64,000 bases of DNA. Origin: Euborellia annulipes (lineage: Eukaryota; Arthropoda; Insecta; Dermaptera; Anisolabididae). Shown in pieces: positions 22,874 to 34,715 of the stretch. The stretch covers positions 43,661 to 107,660 of the forward strand of contig JAKCPI010002751.1 of NCBI GenBank assembly GCA_023213315.1, in the 5' to 3' direction. The translations under genes were made by a program, and so were the position numbers. Numbering within the stretch: position 1 is the stretch's first letter; each line of letters begins with the position of its first letter. The notes under the pieces are model-generated. The model saw nothing but the letters and a program-made list of their open reading frames with translations, was not told where the DNA came from and did no database searches.

Positions 22874-24911
22874 GGATATAATGTTAATATTACATAATTA
22901 TCCATTTGACTGAGTTAAAAGTTTTTTTTTGTACTGATCTTTTTCATGCTCTCCTTTGACAAATTAATAAAAAAATTTTATAAAATTCATATTACAATCC
23001 TATTTAAATAATTATTAAATGTTCTTGTTTGTATAATTTTTTTTAATGATATGAAAAGTCAACTTTTAACCATTTTAAAAGATTTAATGAATTATGAATC
23101 GAGATAGATAAAAACAACCTCTTATCTTTATTGAAAAAGGATAGTTTTTTTTTTTTTTAATGAACGTCAAAGTCAATAAGGATTTTATGAAATCTCTTTA
23201 ATTAAATTTTCCACAAAAAAAAAAAAAAAAAAAAAAAAAATGAGGAAGAGGAATAGGCAGCCCAGGAGCTTGTTTATATATAAAGGGTGAGAAGGTGAGA
23301 GTATGGGGAGAATTGAATAGTCGATGGTGTTTGTGTGCGTGTATGGGGATGGTTGGAATAAGCTCGAATTCCCGTGGTGCGCATTGCGGTTTCTGGACCA
23401 GTCAGCCACCTTCCATTTAACATCATTTGCACCCTTCATCTATATGCTCGGCTGCACGACAGAAGGTCGCAACCCTCTAAGCATATTTGTTGCCTCCCCC
23501 CCCCTACTCGTTCCTTACATCGTCCCTTTTCTAGCTTATTTAATTATACTCAAACTTAAAAAAAAAAATAACCAAATTAGCATTAGTGAATTTGAGGTTT
23601 CTACTTTAGAGTTGCTATTCTCTTTTTATTTGAAGTGTTTTTTTCCCCTCTTTAAGAAATAAACTTTTTTTTCGAAGAACTTGTATGTATATACAATTTT
23701 TCTAGTGTAATTATTTTTTCTTTAGCAAAAAAGTCTTATTTAATACCATCAATTTAAAGCTAATTTTCAATACAGAATACAGGTATGCCTAATTAAATAC
23801 ACTCTTCTCACAAATTTCTTTTATCTTTAAATGGTACCCCCATTGCCTTGACACAGACCCATGTCAAAACATAATCTTTTTCATAAGAAAGAAAGTCATA
23901 ATAAAATACAAATTTTTTTATAATTAAGTTATATCGAAATTAAACAATCGGAATTGATGTGTCTGGCACTCATTACTACCAAATACATTTGGAATGGAAC
24001 AATGAATCAAATTCTCTTTAGTCTTCTTAAGGTTTAATAATCTTTTAACTAACATTTCTTCTTTTGTTAATTAAGTGATTTAATTTTCTAAGAGTAAAAT
24101 GATATATACGTTTCTACATATAATTAAAATCGTCGTAGTTAGAATTTTCCCTTATGGGGAAATAACAACTGATCATTTTTATTCCAGACAAATATATATA
24201 CATGTGTACAATATAATTCATTTAGCAGTTCTTTGTAGTCTGTTTATCAAATTAACAATGTTATATGAAGACGAACGTCCAGCCCGATTGCCATCGGTAT
24301 AATACAATTTAATATATACTGAACTATTGTATAAATTCCTCAGCAGCTGAAAGGGAAAAAAAAAATATATTAGAACAAATAGCTATTTCTTCTTTGAGAT
24401 ATCTCAAATACAATTAGATAGCCCAATTTTAATTAAAAAAACTTAACTTCCATTTCACTTTACAATGCAATACAGTAGTGTGTTCAAAAAAAAGAATTTC
24501 AGAGGAAAAAAAACCATTGACATTCCTTTCCTTTTCAACTTAAATAAAAAATTTTCCTCTTATAAATTCTAACTTCTAAATACATATAAATATGCAAAGA
24601 GAATGCTATAAAAAAGTTAAATTTGTTTTGTTTTGTTTTTTAGTCTGAATAATATGGAGGGCTGAGAAACTTAGTCGTGTAGGTAAATCAAATTTTTTTT
24701 TTGAAAATGAGTTATTTCCATTTCCCATGTCATTGGGATGCCAGCTATCATTCATTATATACAGTAAACTAAAGAATATTTCAAAAATTAACAAACTTTT
24801 ATAAAATAAATAAATTTTTGTTACCAAGAAACAATGTGTTTATATTTGAAAATTGAATTTATAGTAATTAATTTTTGTAATAAAAAATTTATATATAACA
24901 TATGAATGAGG
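22874..24911. other. Non-coding stretch with island 23270-23540
   Basis: 23213-23240 is poly-A. 23270-23540 is a more complex, partly GC-rich island with overlapping short frames (112 and 61 codons) on the + strand. They have no recognised domain and end in poly-A/AT. The remainder is AT-rich. Confidence 0.4.
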
Positions 24912-24990
24912 TGAGATCCACTGAAGAAGGAGTGCCGATAGGTCTCGGAAATATTTGGAATATTGCCTTGTAAACTAATAAAGAATTGCT
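24912..24990 (+). repeat. Penelope-like retroelement end, candidate
   Basis: CACTGAAGAAGGAGTGCCGA followed by GGTCTCGGAAATATTTGG and, further on, TTGTAAACTAATAAAGAATT. The CTGAAGAAG-stem-GAAA layout recalls the hammerhead-like ends of Penelope-like elements. Only about 80 bp survive, and the GAAAC core is diverged (GGAAAT). Confidence 0.35.
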
Positions 24991-25513
24991 GAAAATATAG
25001 CGTTTTCTTTCTCATATAACATATGCCATCAGGACAAAAGAGATTAGTTCTTAATTGAATCAGTTATTTGAGAAACCCTATAAGTCACAGTTCAGCAAAT
25101 TTTGGGAAATTGAGAAAAAGTGAATAAAAGTTGGTAATGACAAATGATGGACATTTTTCCAGTCTGATTCGATTTTACTATATCAAATTCACTGTCATTA
25201 CCCTGGATCACATATACTTGAATTTATATTGAATTTTAAATTTCGCTGGCTTAAGGGGGGGGGTTTCTCAAATAAACATAAAATATCGTATAATTGGATG
25301 CCAAGTACATGAATTATTTTAAAATAAATAATATAAAAGTACCTTGGAACAAACAGTAGACATTATTATTATCTAAGTTATACATAATATAAAATTGAGT
25401 AAAATTAGTAGCTATAGGCAGGTTGCACTAGCACATTAATAGTCATCATCATCCATCATTTCCTGATCGTCATTATTTGATGTTGTCGGCCAGTTTAAAA
25501 TGTCTCTGTTTAA
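24991..25513. other. AT-rich non-coding stretch
   Basis: I see no gene or repeat. A G run lies near 25255-25264. Confidence 0.45.
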
Positions 25514-25662
25514 AGATCTTGAAAATCGAATGTACCGTACTGTCGGAAACTAAATACATGTCGAAACAAAAAATCTGGTGTGACAAGCACAGTACACAAC
25601 TTTCGATTACCGAAGGTAAGAGAAAGTTGTGTGCTGTGCGCCAGTCACATCTGATTTTTATT
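25514..25662 (+). repeat. H1 repeat, solo 3' end with stem-loop
   Basis: ATCTTGAAAATCGAATGTAC, then GTCGGAAACTAAATACATG and an almost intact stem-loop (GTGTGACAAGCACAGTACAC with GTGTGCTGTGCGCCAGTCAC) and GGTAAGAGAAAGT box. Confidence 0.88.
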
Positions 25663-27154
25663 GATAGAGGATATCCTGTTTGGCTGACATCATCTCTTCC
25701 TACGTACTCTTTAATCTAATTTTATTAATTAGTAAATAAACCACGAATTATGGTAAATTGACTTTTATTTCAAATAAATAGTCGTATATATACAATACTA
25801 TTTTCAATAAAAAAAATTTAGAAAAATTTTGATTTTAAATAATATACTCGCAAGCAAAAATTACGCCTGCTTGGCAGGCAACTATTTCCACTTGTAAGAA
25901 GGACTGATTTTCTAAGGTATCAGGCGTTTCCAAACATTTCATTTGACAGTATTCATTGAATTAAATTTTTTATATTTTCTCATAATTACTCGTATGTTTT
26001 AAATTTTTTTACGTTCTTAGGGAAATGCTTTTCCAAGTAATTAAATTAAAAAAGATTAATAATTTATTATAATTAAAATAGCTTTTAAATGAAAATATAC
26101 CTTTTTTTTATAAAGTTTTTGCTTTTAAGTTACTGAAAATAAGTTTTTATTTTTTTTGAGAAAGTAAAGGCTTTGTTTCGTGTCATAAATTTTCTTACTA
26201 AATTTAAGTCCAAAACATTTCTAGGTCTGTTTGTATAAAAACTTATTTAATTTAATATCCAAAGAAATTGCAGTATAAATGACGGAGAATTTTTTTAAAA
26301 GTAATTTTACTAAAATCAACTTAATTGAAGAAGTTCTTCCTTAATGGTTGACTTTTATTGAATCCATTATTAAAATAAAAAATTCTTGATAAAATATTTG
26401 AAGGATTTTTATCGATTTAAAAAAAAAAAAGAGCGATAGGCATTTGGTTGACAAGCGCTCGTTTATTTTTAGGCTCACATATTTTCTTCAAAAATGGATG
26501 AGAATGTCAAGAGCATTAATCTTTTCAACTCCTTTTTATGAAATCCAATCCATTTTATGAGATGTTTAAAATTTGTTAAAGAAAGAATGAAAAAAAAATA
26601 GGAAAAATATATCCATCTTATGAACTTTCTATATGTAATTTCTTGATAAAGATATATTAATAACATTACAAACAAAACGCTAGCTCGATCAAAGAGAAAC
26701 TTGTAATATGTTAAGAAATTTTGCAGTCACTGAATAAAGCCTTTGATATGAATATAAATTAGAGGATTTTTTTTTTTTTGTTCTAATTTAGAACAAAATG
26801 TTTTAAAATAAAAAAATTTATTTTTGTCTTTTACATTCTAAAAGCTTAAAATATATACCCTTCCAATCAATCACAACGATCTATCCTAGTTGCTCGTTAT
26901 AGAGAGGAGGGGGGAGGGTTTTTATACCTCTTCTCAAACTACCCAAGAATCGGAAGATTTTAACTGATTAAGCTCTTTTAGAGCTTTGTTGAGTTGATGT
27001 TAGCGCAATGTGTCGATTAGTACAATATTTTTATAATTTTTATAAATTATACTATGGATTAAAAGATAGATTCATTAATGATCTTCAAACTTTGGAGAGG
27101 GATTTGCTTTTCTTTTGAAAAGACGTCTATCTCTAAACAAAAATTAATTTAATT
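25663..27154. other. AT-rich non-coding stretch
   Basis: No gene or repeat family recognised. The G-rich tract at 26904-26920 and several poly-T runs are the only structure seen. Confidence 0.45.
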
Positions 27155-27530
27155 TTTACTTTCTCTATATAGGCCTATATAGAAAAAATATTGGATTCAT
27201 GTCAAAAATTTGATGTCGAGATTTTGATGGATATACACGTTTTGAGGTCCCCTGTATCCAAAAAGGTGGTTTTCGCAACATTATCTGTGTCTGTGTTCAA
27301 TTTAAACATGAAGGAATTGAGCTAGGAGGTTGAAATTTTATATTTAAGTTAGACACCCCCCTAGGGCGTGAAAATAAGTTTTTAAACAAAATCGGTCAAA
27401 CACTACTAGTACTTTACTGATGTAGTTTTTCAGTTTTTTTTTTTTCGATTTTCTCAAAATTGGCTCCAACGATTTTGATTAAAATTCAAAAATCAATTAT
27501 TTTTTAGATGCTCTTAAAAATGTATATACT
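27155..27530 (+). repeat. H1 repeat, 3'-truncated copy
   Basis: TTTTTACTTTCTC, then a shortened palindrome (TATATAGGCCTATATAG), the body (GAGGTCCCCTGTATCC, GTGGTTTTCGCAACATTATC, GAGCTAGGAGGTTGAAATTT) and an end at ATGCTCTTAAAAATGTATAT. Confidence 0.88.
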
Positions 27531-28655
27531 TTTTATTTTAATTTTTTTAAAATCTTTTTCTTCTGAAATTCCATCTAAACAAAAAAAAAATTTTACTCAT
27601 TGAGGATAAATTAAAAATTGGACCGGATGTTGGAATAGTTGACTCTTACTAAGTTAGTGACCACCAGTGGTATTATTTATTCAATTCCAAGTTTAGTAAC
27701 TTTTCTCTCTAAAACTAATCTCATGAAGGGATATTTATTTCATCAAAAGAGACTAGTCTCGGACAAGAAAGAGAACTCGCTAAATAATAAATGTCACAAA
27801 GTACAACTCCATCTGTACACAGCTCAACTTACTACTTACAATTTCAACTTCATCCAACTTCACTTTCAATAGAAATTACTAACAACTTAGTAAGGAGTTG
27901 AAAATTTTCATCATTTATTACACGTCTTAAGAGTAATAGCTTTGTTTTAAATTGAATTAAATGTCGTCCGCGACGGATGGAGGGGTTTTGTTTATTTCTT
28001 TAAATTTCTTTTTCAAAATATTTCAAAAATATAGCATGACGTTCAAATTTATAATTTAAGTCCAATAAAAGTATCGAGTTTAATAATAAACACGTCTACC
28101 TACTAAATCCGAACTAAATTATATTCATTATTTTATCATTGTTGATGTTTCTTTATTATTTTTCTTTTAAAATTGAAACTAATTAATTTAGTTAATTAAC
28201 CGCCAAACCATTTCTCATAAATGAAAATGAAAGATTTTTATAGATTTATAAAATTAACTTGGTATTTATTGTGTTAGTAGATGTTAATTAATTTTATCTC
28301 ATATCCTCTTTCACTAGATAGGAAAGTCAAATCATTAATAAAATATGACTTTTATCTAAACACTTTATTCTTGTTTAAAAGAAACAAAGAAAAAACAATT
28401 TCTCTTTGAGTGTCCCTTATTTTATTTTGTTTTTGTAAAAATTTGCCTAATGTAATTAAACTTGTTTGAAAAATTATCTGACCTGTCTGTCTGTAACGTG
28501 TCACGTTCATTTCCCTTTTTTTTATTTAGATTTGTTACTTTGTTTCCCTTGAAGGGATCCTGCAGGGATGTTGTTCGGCTGACAAATATCAAAGGTTATC
28601 TATTTTTGCCTCAAGCTTGGTTTTAATTATTAGAAAAAGGATACAATATTCAACA
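27531..28655. other. AT-rich non-coding stretch
   Basis: No gene. A 77-codon frame at 27639-27872 has no recognised features. Confidence 0.45.
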
Positions 28656-29531
28656 ATTTTTACTTTCTCTTTCCTCTATATATGTTAATATAATAGAAAG
28701 TATTGGATTCATCTCAAAAATTTGATGTCGAAACTTTGTTGGATATACACGTTTTGAGGCCCCCTGAATTCAAAAAAGTGGTTTTCGCGACGTGGTCTGT
28801 CTGTGTGTCTGTGTTCAATTTAAAGCATGAAGGAATTGAGCTATAAGGTTGAAATTTTATATTTAATTTAGGCATAACCCCGAGGCGTTAAAGTAAGCTT
28901 TTAAACAAAGTCGGCCTAATAGTAAGAATACTGATGTACTTTTTCAGTTTTATTTATTTATTTATTTATTTATTTCGATTTTCTCAAAATTTTCTCCAAC
29001 GATTTTTATTAAAATTCAAAAATCAATTATTTTTTAGATGTTCTTTAAAATGTATATTCTCATTTTGCTCTCAAAATTGTTTGAAGACCACTTTACCCTT
29101 CAACTTCATAGGAAAAATATGGGGATTGACTTCCCCGAGACTTTCTCGTATATTCTTTTGGAATTACGTCTGGGTGTGTGTGTGAACACGATTGCTTAAA
29201 AACCAAAGCAGCTAGATCGATGAAATTTGGTATATGCTCCTTACACTAAAATTGTAGATTTCTATCAACTTTTGGAGTAAATACGTCACTTGGAAGTAGT
29301 ACTTTACTTAAAAAGTTTTTTCAAAGAAGGAGAAATGGTTGCCATGGAAACAAAATATAAATATTCTCCCCTGTTTATAAATTTTACATCTTGAATTCAA
29401 ATGTGCCGTACTGTCGGAAACTAAATATATGTCGGGACAAAAAATCTGTACCGGTCTGTGACAAGCACAGAACGCATCTTTCGATTACTGAAGGTAAGAG
29501 AAAGTTGTGTGCTGTGCGACCAGTCACACCA
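28656..29531 (+). repeat. H1 repeat, full-length copy with internal insertion
   Basis: Runs from TTTTTACTTTCTCTTTCC to the 3' stem-loop ending CAGTCACACCAGG. It carries a (TTTA)n expansion at 28948-28975 in the poly-T tract and an insertion of related sequence at 29119-29325. The hairpin is intact except for a small insertion (GTACCGGTC) in its left arm. Confidence 0.88.
29119..29325 (+). repeat. Core of a third related repeat family, inside H1
   Basis: GAATTACGTCTGGGTGTGTG then GAACACGATTGCTTAAAAAC, AGCAGCTAGATCGATGAAAT and TTGGTATATGCTCC. The block order (GTCTG, GTGTGTG, GAAC, AGCTAG, GATGAAATTTGG) parallels the H1 core but the sequence differs. It ends with AGTAGTACTTTACTT, which rejoins H1-like sequence. 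Confidence 0.5.
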
Positions 29532-29895
29532 GGGAGACTGACCTGTTTACTCGGGGCTTCTTGCATTCATTGGATATAAGTAGCCCCTAGCAAACAGCTC
29601 ACTATTATACATAAATGATTTGTAAAATAACTTTCTATAAATTGAATAATTTGCAATGTTAATTAGAAATAATACTGAATATTTTGTATTTAATCTGCCG
29701 GCTGCTGCGTATCACGTTTCCATATAAATTCTAAATTTCATCGTTTGTTCAAAAGGAAAAGTCAAGGTTCACAGCCCATATCTGTATGAGATTTCGATAG
29801 GAGAAACAAAAAAAAAAAAATAAAAATAAAACGGAAGACCCTATAGTTAGACGCCAAACTTGGGGTAGCCAGAGAAATAAAGTTACAATTATATT
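29532..29895. other. Non-coding spacer
   Basis: I see nothing recognisable between the two H1 copies. Confidence 0.5.
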
Positions 29896-30827
29896 TAAAA
29901 AATCTGATGTGACTGGTCGCACAACACACAACTTTCTCTTACCCTTCGGCAAGACAAAGTTGTGTTCTGTGCTTGTCACACCAGATTTTTTGTGTCGAGA
30001 TATATTTAGTTTCCGACAGTACGGTACATTCGAATTTTAAGATGTAAATTTTTTTTTTTTTTTAAACATTCACACTTTTTTCTCATTCACCCTCACACTC
30101 ACACACACATTCACACAGTCTTTTCGGCAACTTAAGCCATTTAAGACTTTAGACGATAACCGTTGTAATTAATATATATATTGTGGGTCAGGCATTTCTA
30201 TTTAGGTCATCTGGTATCCAAATGGCTTAAATAAAATCATCGGACTGCCTGGGTCCGAGCCCGCGAAGTTTGGTATAGGAGATAGGCACGCTATCTACTA
30301 CGCCAAACTCGGGGGCCTTGTAAAATTTATAAGAATGGGAAAATATTTATATTTTGTTACCATGGCAACCATTTCTCCTCTTTTCAATGGAGTACAAGAG
30401 TAAAGTGGTCTTCAGAAGATTTCACTGACAAAATGAGAATATACATTTTAAAGAGCATCTAAAAAATAATTGATTTATGAATTTTAATCAAAATCGTTAA
30501 AACGAATTTTGAGAAAATAGAAAAAAACTGAAAAACTACATCAGTAAAGTATTAGTACTCTTTGGCCGATTTTGATTAAAAGCTTATTTTCTCTCCACAG
30601 ATGGGTGCCTAACTTAAATATAAAATTTCAACCTCCTAGCTCAATTCCTTCATGCTTTAAATTGTACCCAGACAGACAGACCATGACGCGAAAACCACTT
30701 TTTTGGAATCAGGGGACCTCAAAACGTGAAGATCCATCAAAATCTCGACATCGAATTTTCGACATGAATCCAATACTTTTTCTCTCTATATATTAACATA
30801 TATATAGAGGTAAGAGAAAGTAAAAAA
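29896..30827 (-). repeat. H1 repeat, full-length copy with nested SINE
   Basis: Reversed complete copy: 3' stem-loop first (AAAAAATCTGATGTGACTGG), ending with the 5' palindrome and GGTAAGAGAAAGTAAAAAAC. The body is intact (CACTTTTTTGGAATCAGGGG, AAAATCTCGACATCGAATTT). It is interrupted at 30052-30318 by a minus-strand SINE. Confidence 0.9.
30052..30318 (-). mobile_element. tRNA-derived SINE nested in H1
   Basis: Read on the minus strand: head CCGAGTTTGGCGTAGTAGAT (A box), GCGGGCTCGGACCC (B box), body TTTAAGCCATTTGGATACC, tail AAATGGCTTAAGTTGCCGAA and AAGACTGTGTGAATG, then poly-A. It is flanked by TGTAAATTT (30043-30051) and TGTAAAATTT (30319-30328), a target duplication of the H1 sequence. 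Its tail recurs at 41279 and 59431. Confidence 0.88.
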
Positions 30828-30867
30828 CAATAATTATGCCTAAAGTTTAAATATAGAGGTATGGAAC

Positions 30868-31262
30868 GGAGTCACCCAAGGAAAAGTAAAAACAAAATTT
30901 ATACTATCGACGTTTCGAGCAGTCGTCGCTCTTCCTCGGGACAGTCTAAGCGTAGGAATTGACACAGACTCTCCCGAAGTATGTGGAAGATAAAATCATC
31001 ATTGATATAGAATATAGAAATATTTAGAGAAAAAAAAAGATATTTATTGTCAATCAAGAAGCGGTCCTAAAAGGGGTTCGAGAAACAAAACTTTAAACTT
31101 TAGAAATATATAATTATTATACTGGCTGTGAGTATTAAATATATATGTATTGAATGGAGTCTGTAAAAACAAATTTACCGTATACGGTCGACGTTCGAGC
31201 GCGACAAGCCCTGGAAACGTCGATAGTATAAATTTACTTTTCCTTGGCTGACTCCATTCCAT
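30868..31262. repeat. Inverted pair of Penelope-like ends, candidate
   Basis: 30868-30945 (minus) and about 31186-31262 (plus) share GAAACGTCGATAGTATAAAT, then TTACTTTTCCTTGG and GACTCCATTCC in inverted orientation. The left one has CCGAGGAAGAGC-loop-GCTCGAAACGTC, which resembles the hammerhead-like ends of Penelope-like elements. An outer inverted repeat (GGGGTTCGAGAAACAAAACT at 31074 and its complement ending near 31374) brackets the right one. No reverse transcriptase frame is present. The 160-codon frame across 31050-31532 is an artefact of these repeats. Confidence 0.5.
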
Positions 31263-31382
31263 GCATCTATATGGTATAAAACTCACAACCTGCTGGTTAA
31301 ATAATTGTTGTATTATAATAGTATTAATAATTATTTTATTTCTAAAGTTTAAAGTTTTGTTTCTCGAACCCCTTTTAGAACC

Positions 31383-32012
31383 AATATAATATATATAAAG
31401 TATTGGATTCATGTCAAAAATTCGATGTCGAGATTTTGATGGATCTTCACGTTTTGAGATCCCCTGAATCCAAAAAAGTGGTTTTCGCGACATGGTCTGT
31501 CTGTGAGTGGGTGGGTGTTCAATTTTAAGCATGAAGGAATTTAGCTACGAGGTTGAAATTTTATATTTAAGTTAAACACCCCCGGGACCGGAAAAATAAG
31601 CTTTTAATCAAAATCGGCCAAAGAGTACTAGTACTTTACTGATGTACTTTTTCAGTTTTTTTCGATTTTCTCAAAATTTGCTCCAACGATTCTTGATTGA
31701 AAATTCAAAAATCAATTATTTTTTAGATGCTCTTTAAAATGTATATTCTCATTTTGCAATTGAAATCTTCAGAAGACCACTTTACTCTTGTATTTCATAG
31801 GGAAGATAGGAGAAATGGTTGCCATGGTAACAAAATATAAATATTTTCCCATACTTATAAATTTTACATCTGAATTCATATGTTCCGTACTGTCGGGAAC
31901 TAAATACATGTCGACACAAAAAATCTGGTGTGACAAGCACAGAACACAACTTTCGATTACCGAAGGTAAGAGAAAGTTGTGTGCTGTGCGCCAGTCACAC
32001 CAGATTTTTTTC
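31383..32012 (+). repeat. H1 repeat, near-complete copy
   Basis: Lacks only the first 30 bp or so (the palindrome is cut at ATATATAAAGTATTGG). The body and 3' stem-loop are intact: GTGTGACAAGCACAGAACAC pairs with GTGTGCTGTGCGCCAGTCAC around the loop and GGTAAGAGAAAGT box. One of the best-preserved copies. Confidence 0.92.
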
Positions 32013-32126
32013 AATACATTTCTATATCAATGATGATTTTACTTCCACATACACTTTTAAAATAAAAATTTTATAAATGGAGCAAGATAATTTAATGAAT
32101 GTAATTTTTTATTTTCTTTTCCGCAG

Positions 32127-32212
32127 TTACCTGATTATCAACATCAATATTCGTGGCGCTAAACGAAAATTTGCATATTTAACTTCAACTTAGTATTTAC
32201 TTAATGAATAAA
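32127..32212 (+). other. Possible short terminal exon
   Basis: A strong acceptor-like string (TTTTTTATTTTCTTTTCCGCAG, given here as pyrimidine tract 32104-32124 plus AG at 32125-32126) is followed by an open frame of 21 codons (YLIININIRGAKRKFAYLTST) to TAG at 32191-32193, with AATAAA at 32207-32212. The peptide matches nothing I know. Chance is quite possible in AT-rich DNA, so this is a candidate only. Confidence 0.2.
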
Positions 32213-32772
32213 GAGGGGGAGCAGAGCTTTACTTCTTGGTCGTTGGTATTTTGCAACGAACCAGAACCGCATATACTAACACATATATAAACAGGAGAGA
32301 GAGAGTATGCTTGCTGCTGCCTACCCCTTGGTTTATTTCCCAAGACAAATAACCCAATTACCCGAATGGGACTGAATGGATATCCGCGCATGAGGGTCCC
32401 TCGCTCCTCGTTTTCTTGACAACAAACTCCTTTAGAGAAAGCAAGCAGAGAGTTTGTCTCAGCGACGAGTGGCTGATTTTGAACGACAACCCTATCAAGG
32501 GAAAATTCCTCTGTATATTTTTAGTCTAATACTACTAAATGAGCGCGATTTGTTTGAGAAAAAGACAAGAAGTGATATGGTCATCATGAGACTACTATAT
32601 CTTAGAAAAAAAAAAAACGAATCCTATTGATTCTGAAATTTCACCAAATATTTCACCAGTAAATTAAGACAAAATTTATTAGCCTTTTTTATATAGAACA
32701 CTTGTCTCATAATAATGTCTTATTTAAAGGTTGACAATTAAAAATAATATAATACAACAAACTCTTCTCTTT
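32213..32772. other. Unique, GC-balanced stretch
   Basis: 32213-32520 is more complex and GC-rich than its surroundings and not repeated in the window (ACTTCTTGGTCGTTGGTATT, GGTCCCTCGCTCCTCG). Only short frames. Could be conserved non-coding or flanking gene sequence. Confidence 0.4.
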
Positions 32773-33334
32773 CTCGACATATAGACTATTTAGTTTCCGC
32801 CGATAATTCAAGATGTAAAATTTATAAGGGAAAATATTTATATTTTGTTACCATGGCAACCATTTAGCCTATCTCTTCTATGAAGAACAAGAAGAGTAAA
32901 GTGGTCTTCAGAAGATTTCAGTGGCTAAATGAGAGTATACATTTTAAAGAGCATCTAAAAAATAATTGATTTATGAATTTAAAAAAAAATCGGAGCGAAT
33001 TTTGAGAAAATCGAAAAAAACTGAAAAGTACATCAGTAAAGTACTAGTACTCTTTGGCCGATTTTGATTAAAAGCTTATTTTCACGGCCCAGGAGGGTAC
33101 AGAACTTAAATATAAAATTTCAACCTCCTAGCTCAATTTCTTCATGCTTAAAATTGAACACACACACCCACCCACCCACAGACAGACCATGTCGCGAAAA
33201 CCACTTTTTTGGATTCAGGGGACCTCAAAACGTATATATCTATCAAAATCTCGACATCGAATTTTTGACATGAAACCAATACTTTCTCTCTCCTATATAT
33301 TAACATTTATATAAAGGTAAGAGAAAGTAAAAAA
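32773..33334 (-). repeat. H1 repeat, copy lacking the 3' stem-loop
   Basis: Starts inside the reversed TAGTTTCCGCCGATAATTC block and runs to the 5' palindrome, GGTAAGAGAAAGTAAAAAAC. The core shows CACACCCACCCACCCACAGA, an expanded and mutated microsatellite. Confidence 0.9.
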
Positions 33335-34127
33335 CCACATAAAGTCACCCTAGCAACTAAAAGATTCATCCCTTAATATCAGGACATATACGCTTAGTAA
33401 TTTGTTAATTTTTAGAGAGATTTAACAACTTAAGCAAAATATTTAATTGCTTATCTTCCTGCAAACAAACCATGTTTGAAACCATTTTGAAATTGTTTAT
33501 TTTCCTTATGAAATTCAAATTTATTTTAAACGTATTTTTTTTTTTTTTTTTTTTTTTTTCAAAGGAATAAAAAAATTTCATTGGATATTATTGATAGAAA
33601 GGAACCAATTTGAGAAGACCCTCTTTTTTTTTTATAAATCTTCACTTTGATATCATATCATTTCATTACCATTTTCATATTGAACCTGAATTCCCAGTTG
33701 ACCTCAAAAGACGATTCGAAATCATCTTTCTAAATTTAATTTAATTCATAGATCCACAGGCCCATATTCTTTGATTATTTTCCAATCTCTCCTGTCATAT
33801 ATCAAATATCCAATTTGTAACTGGAACATAAGAAAATAGGATTTTTGATCTTCTCTTTTCATGTATCATCTCAATAAATATTATTTAAACAATCTGCTAA
33901 AAATCACGAATATTCGTACAGTTACTATCATTTTCATTATGCTAATTATACTAATTTTAAAAAGCGCCACATTGGCACAACATTTTTATCCGCATATATT
34001 TATTTGAAACGCACATGGCCTTATTTAATATACCATGCATAAAAATTGACTTATTACATCTTCCAAAAAATCTGTCTAACGGAGGGAAATAATAAAAAAG
34101 AAAATAAATTCTAAACATAATAAAAGT
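33335..34127. other. AT-rich non-coding stretch
   Basis: Poly-T at 33537-33559. No gene or repeat family recognised. Confidence 0.5.
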
Positions 34128-34715
34128 AAAAAAAAAATAAAGGGTCGGACTAAGCCGAGCGCACAACTTTGCCCCCCCCCCCCCATTATTCAAAGAAATA
34201 ACGCAACGCGTTTGTTTATTTGTTTTGATTTTGCTCTGTTGCTATGCACAATTTTCGAAATTTTTTAAAATAATTTTTTAACAAATTTATGACAAATTAG
34301 GATACAAATATTATATATCATTTTACTCGGGAGAAAGTCTAGTTTCTGAATATGTAAAAAAAATTATAGGTTATGTAAGAAAAAAATATTGGCCCCCCTC
34401 TAGAGCGCCCCCTAATGGTCCGATGTTTACCAAAAGCTTTTCAGTTCTTGACCTTTACCTCTAGTTTATGTGTGCAAAATTACAAAACAATGGAATGACT
34501 AGTTTTTGAGTTTTCGTTGACGAAAAAAATTACCACAGACATACACTCAGTCACACACACATACACAGACAGACACACAGACATCATTCCAAAAAGTACT
34601 TAAATGGATTCAGGGGACCTCAAAACTCATTTTGGCAGCTTCAGAAAAATTTCGATTTTTTTTACGATTACATTAACTTTACCTGCCCAACCTACGGTTG
34701 ATGGGCAAAGTTAAA
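34128..34715 (-). repeat. H2 repeat, copy 1
   Basis: On the minus strand it runs from TAACTTTGCCCATCAACCGT and the paired GGTTGGGC / GTAAAGTTAATG palindrome, through GAGGTCCCCTGAATCC and a GT-rich core, to GGGGGCAAAGTTGTGCGC and the hairpin TCGGCTTAGTCCGA, closing in CTTTATTTTTTTT. Bases about 34188-34310 are replaced by unrelated AT-rich sequence. Confidence 0.85.

Noticed and set aside
23324..23662. 112-codon plus-strand open frame
   Set aside because: Overlaps another frame in the same island, ends in poly-A/AT sequence and shows no recognised domain.
31050..31532. 160-codon minus-strand open frame, the longest in the window
   Set aside because: It spans an inverted repeat and the start of an H1 copy. 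The recurrent peptide PLFWIQG-SKREDPSKSRHRIFDMNP is the reverse reading of H1 and appears, broken at different points, in several copies. No conserved frame beyond that.
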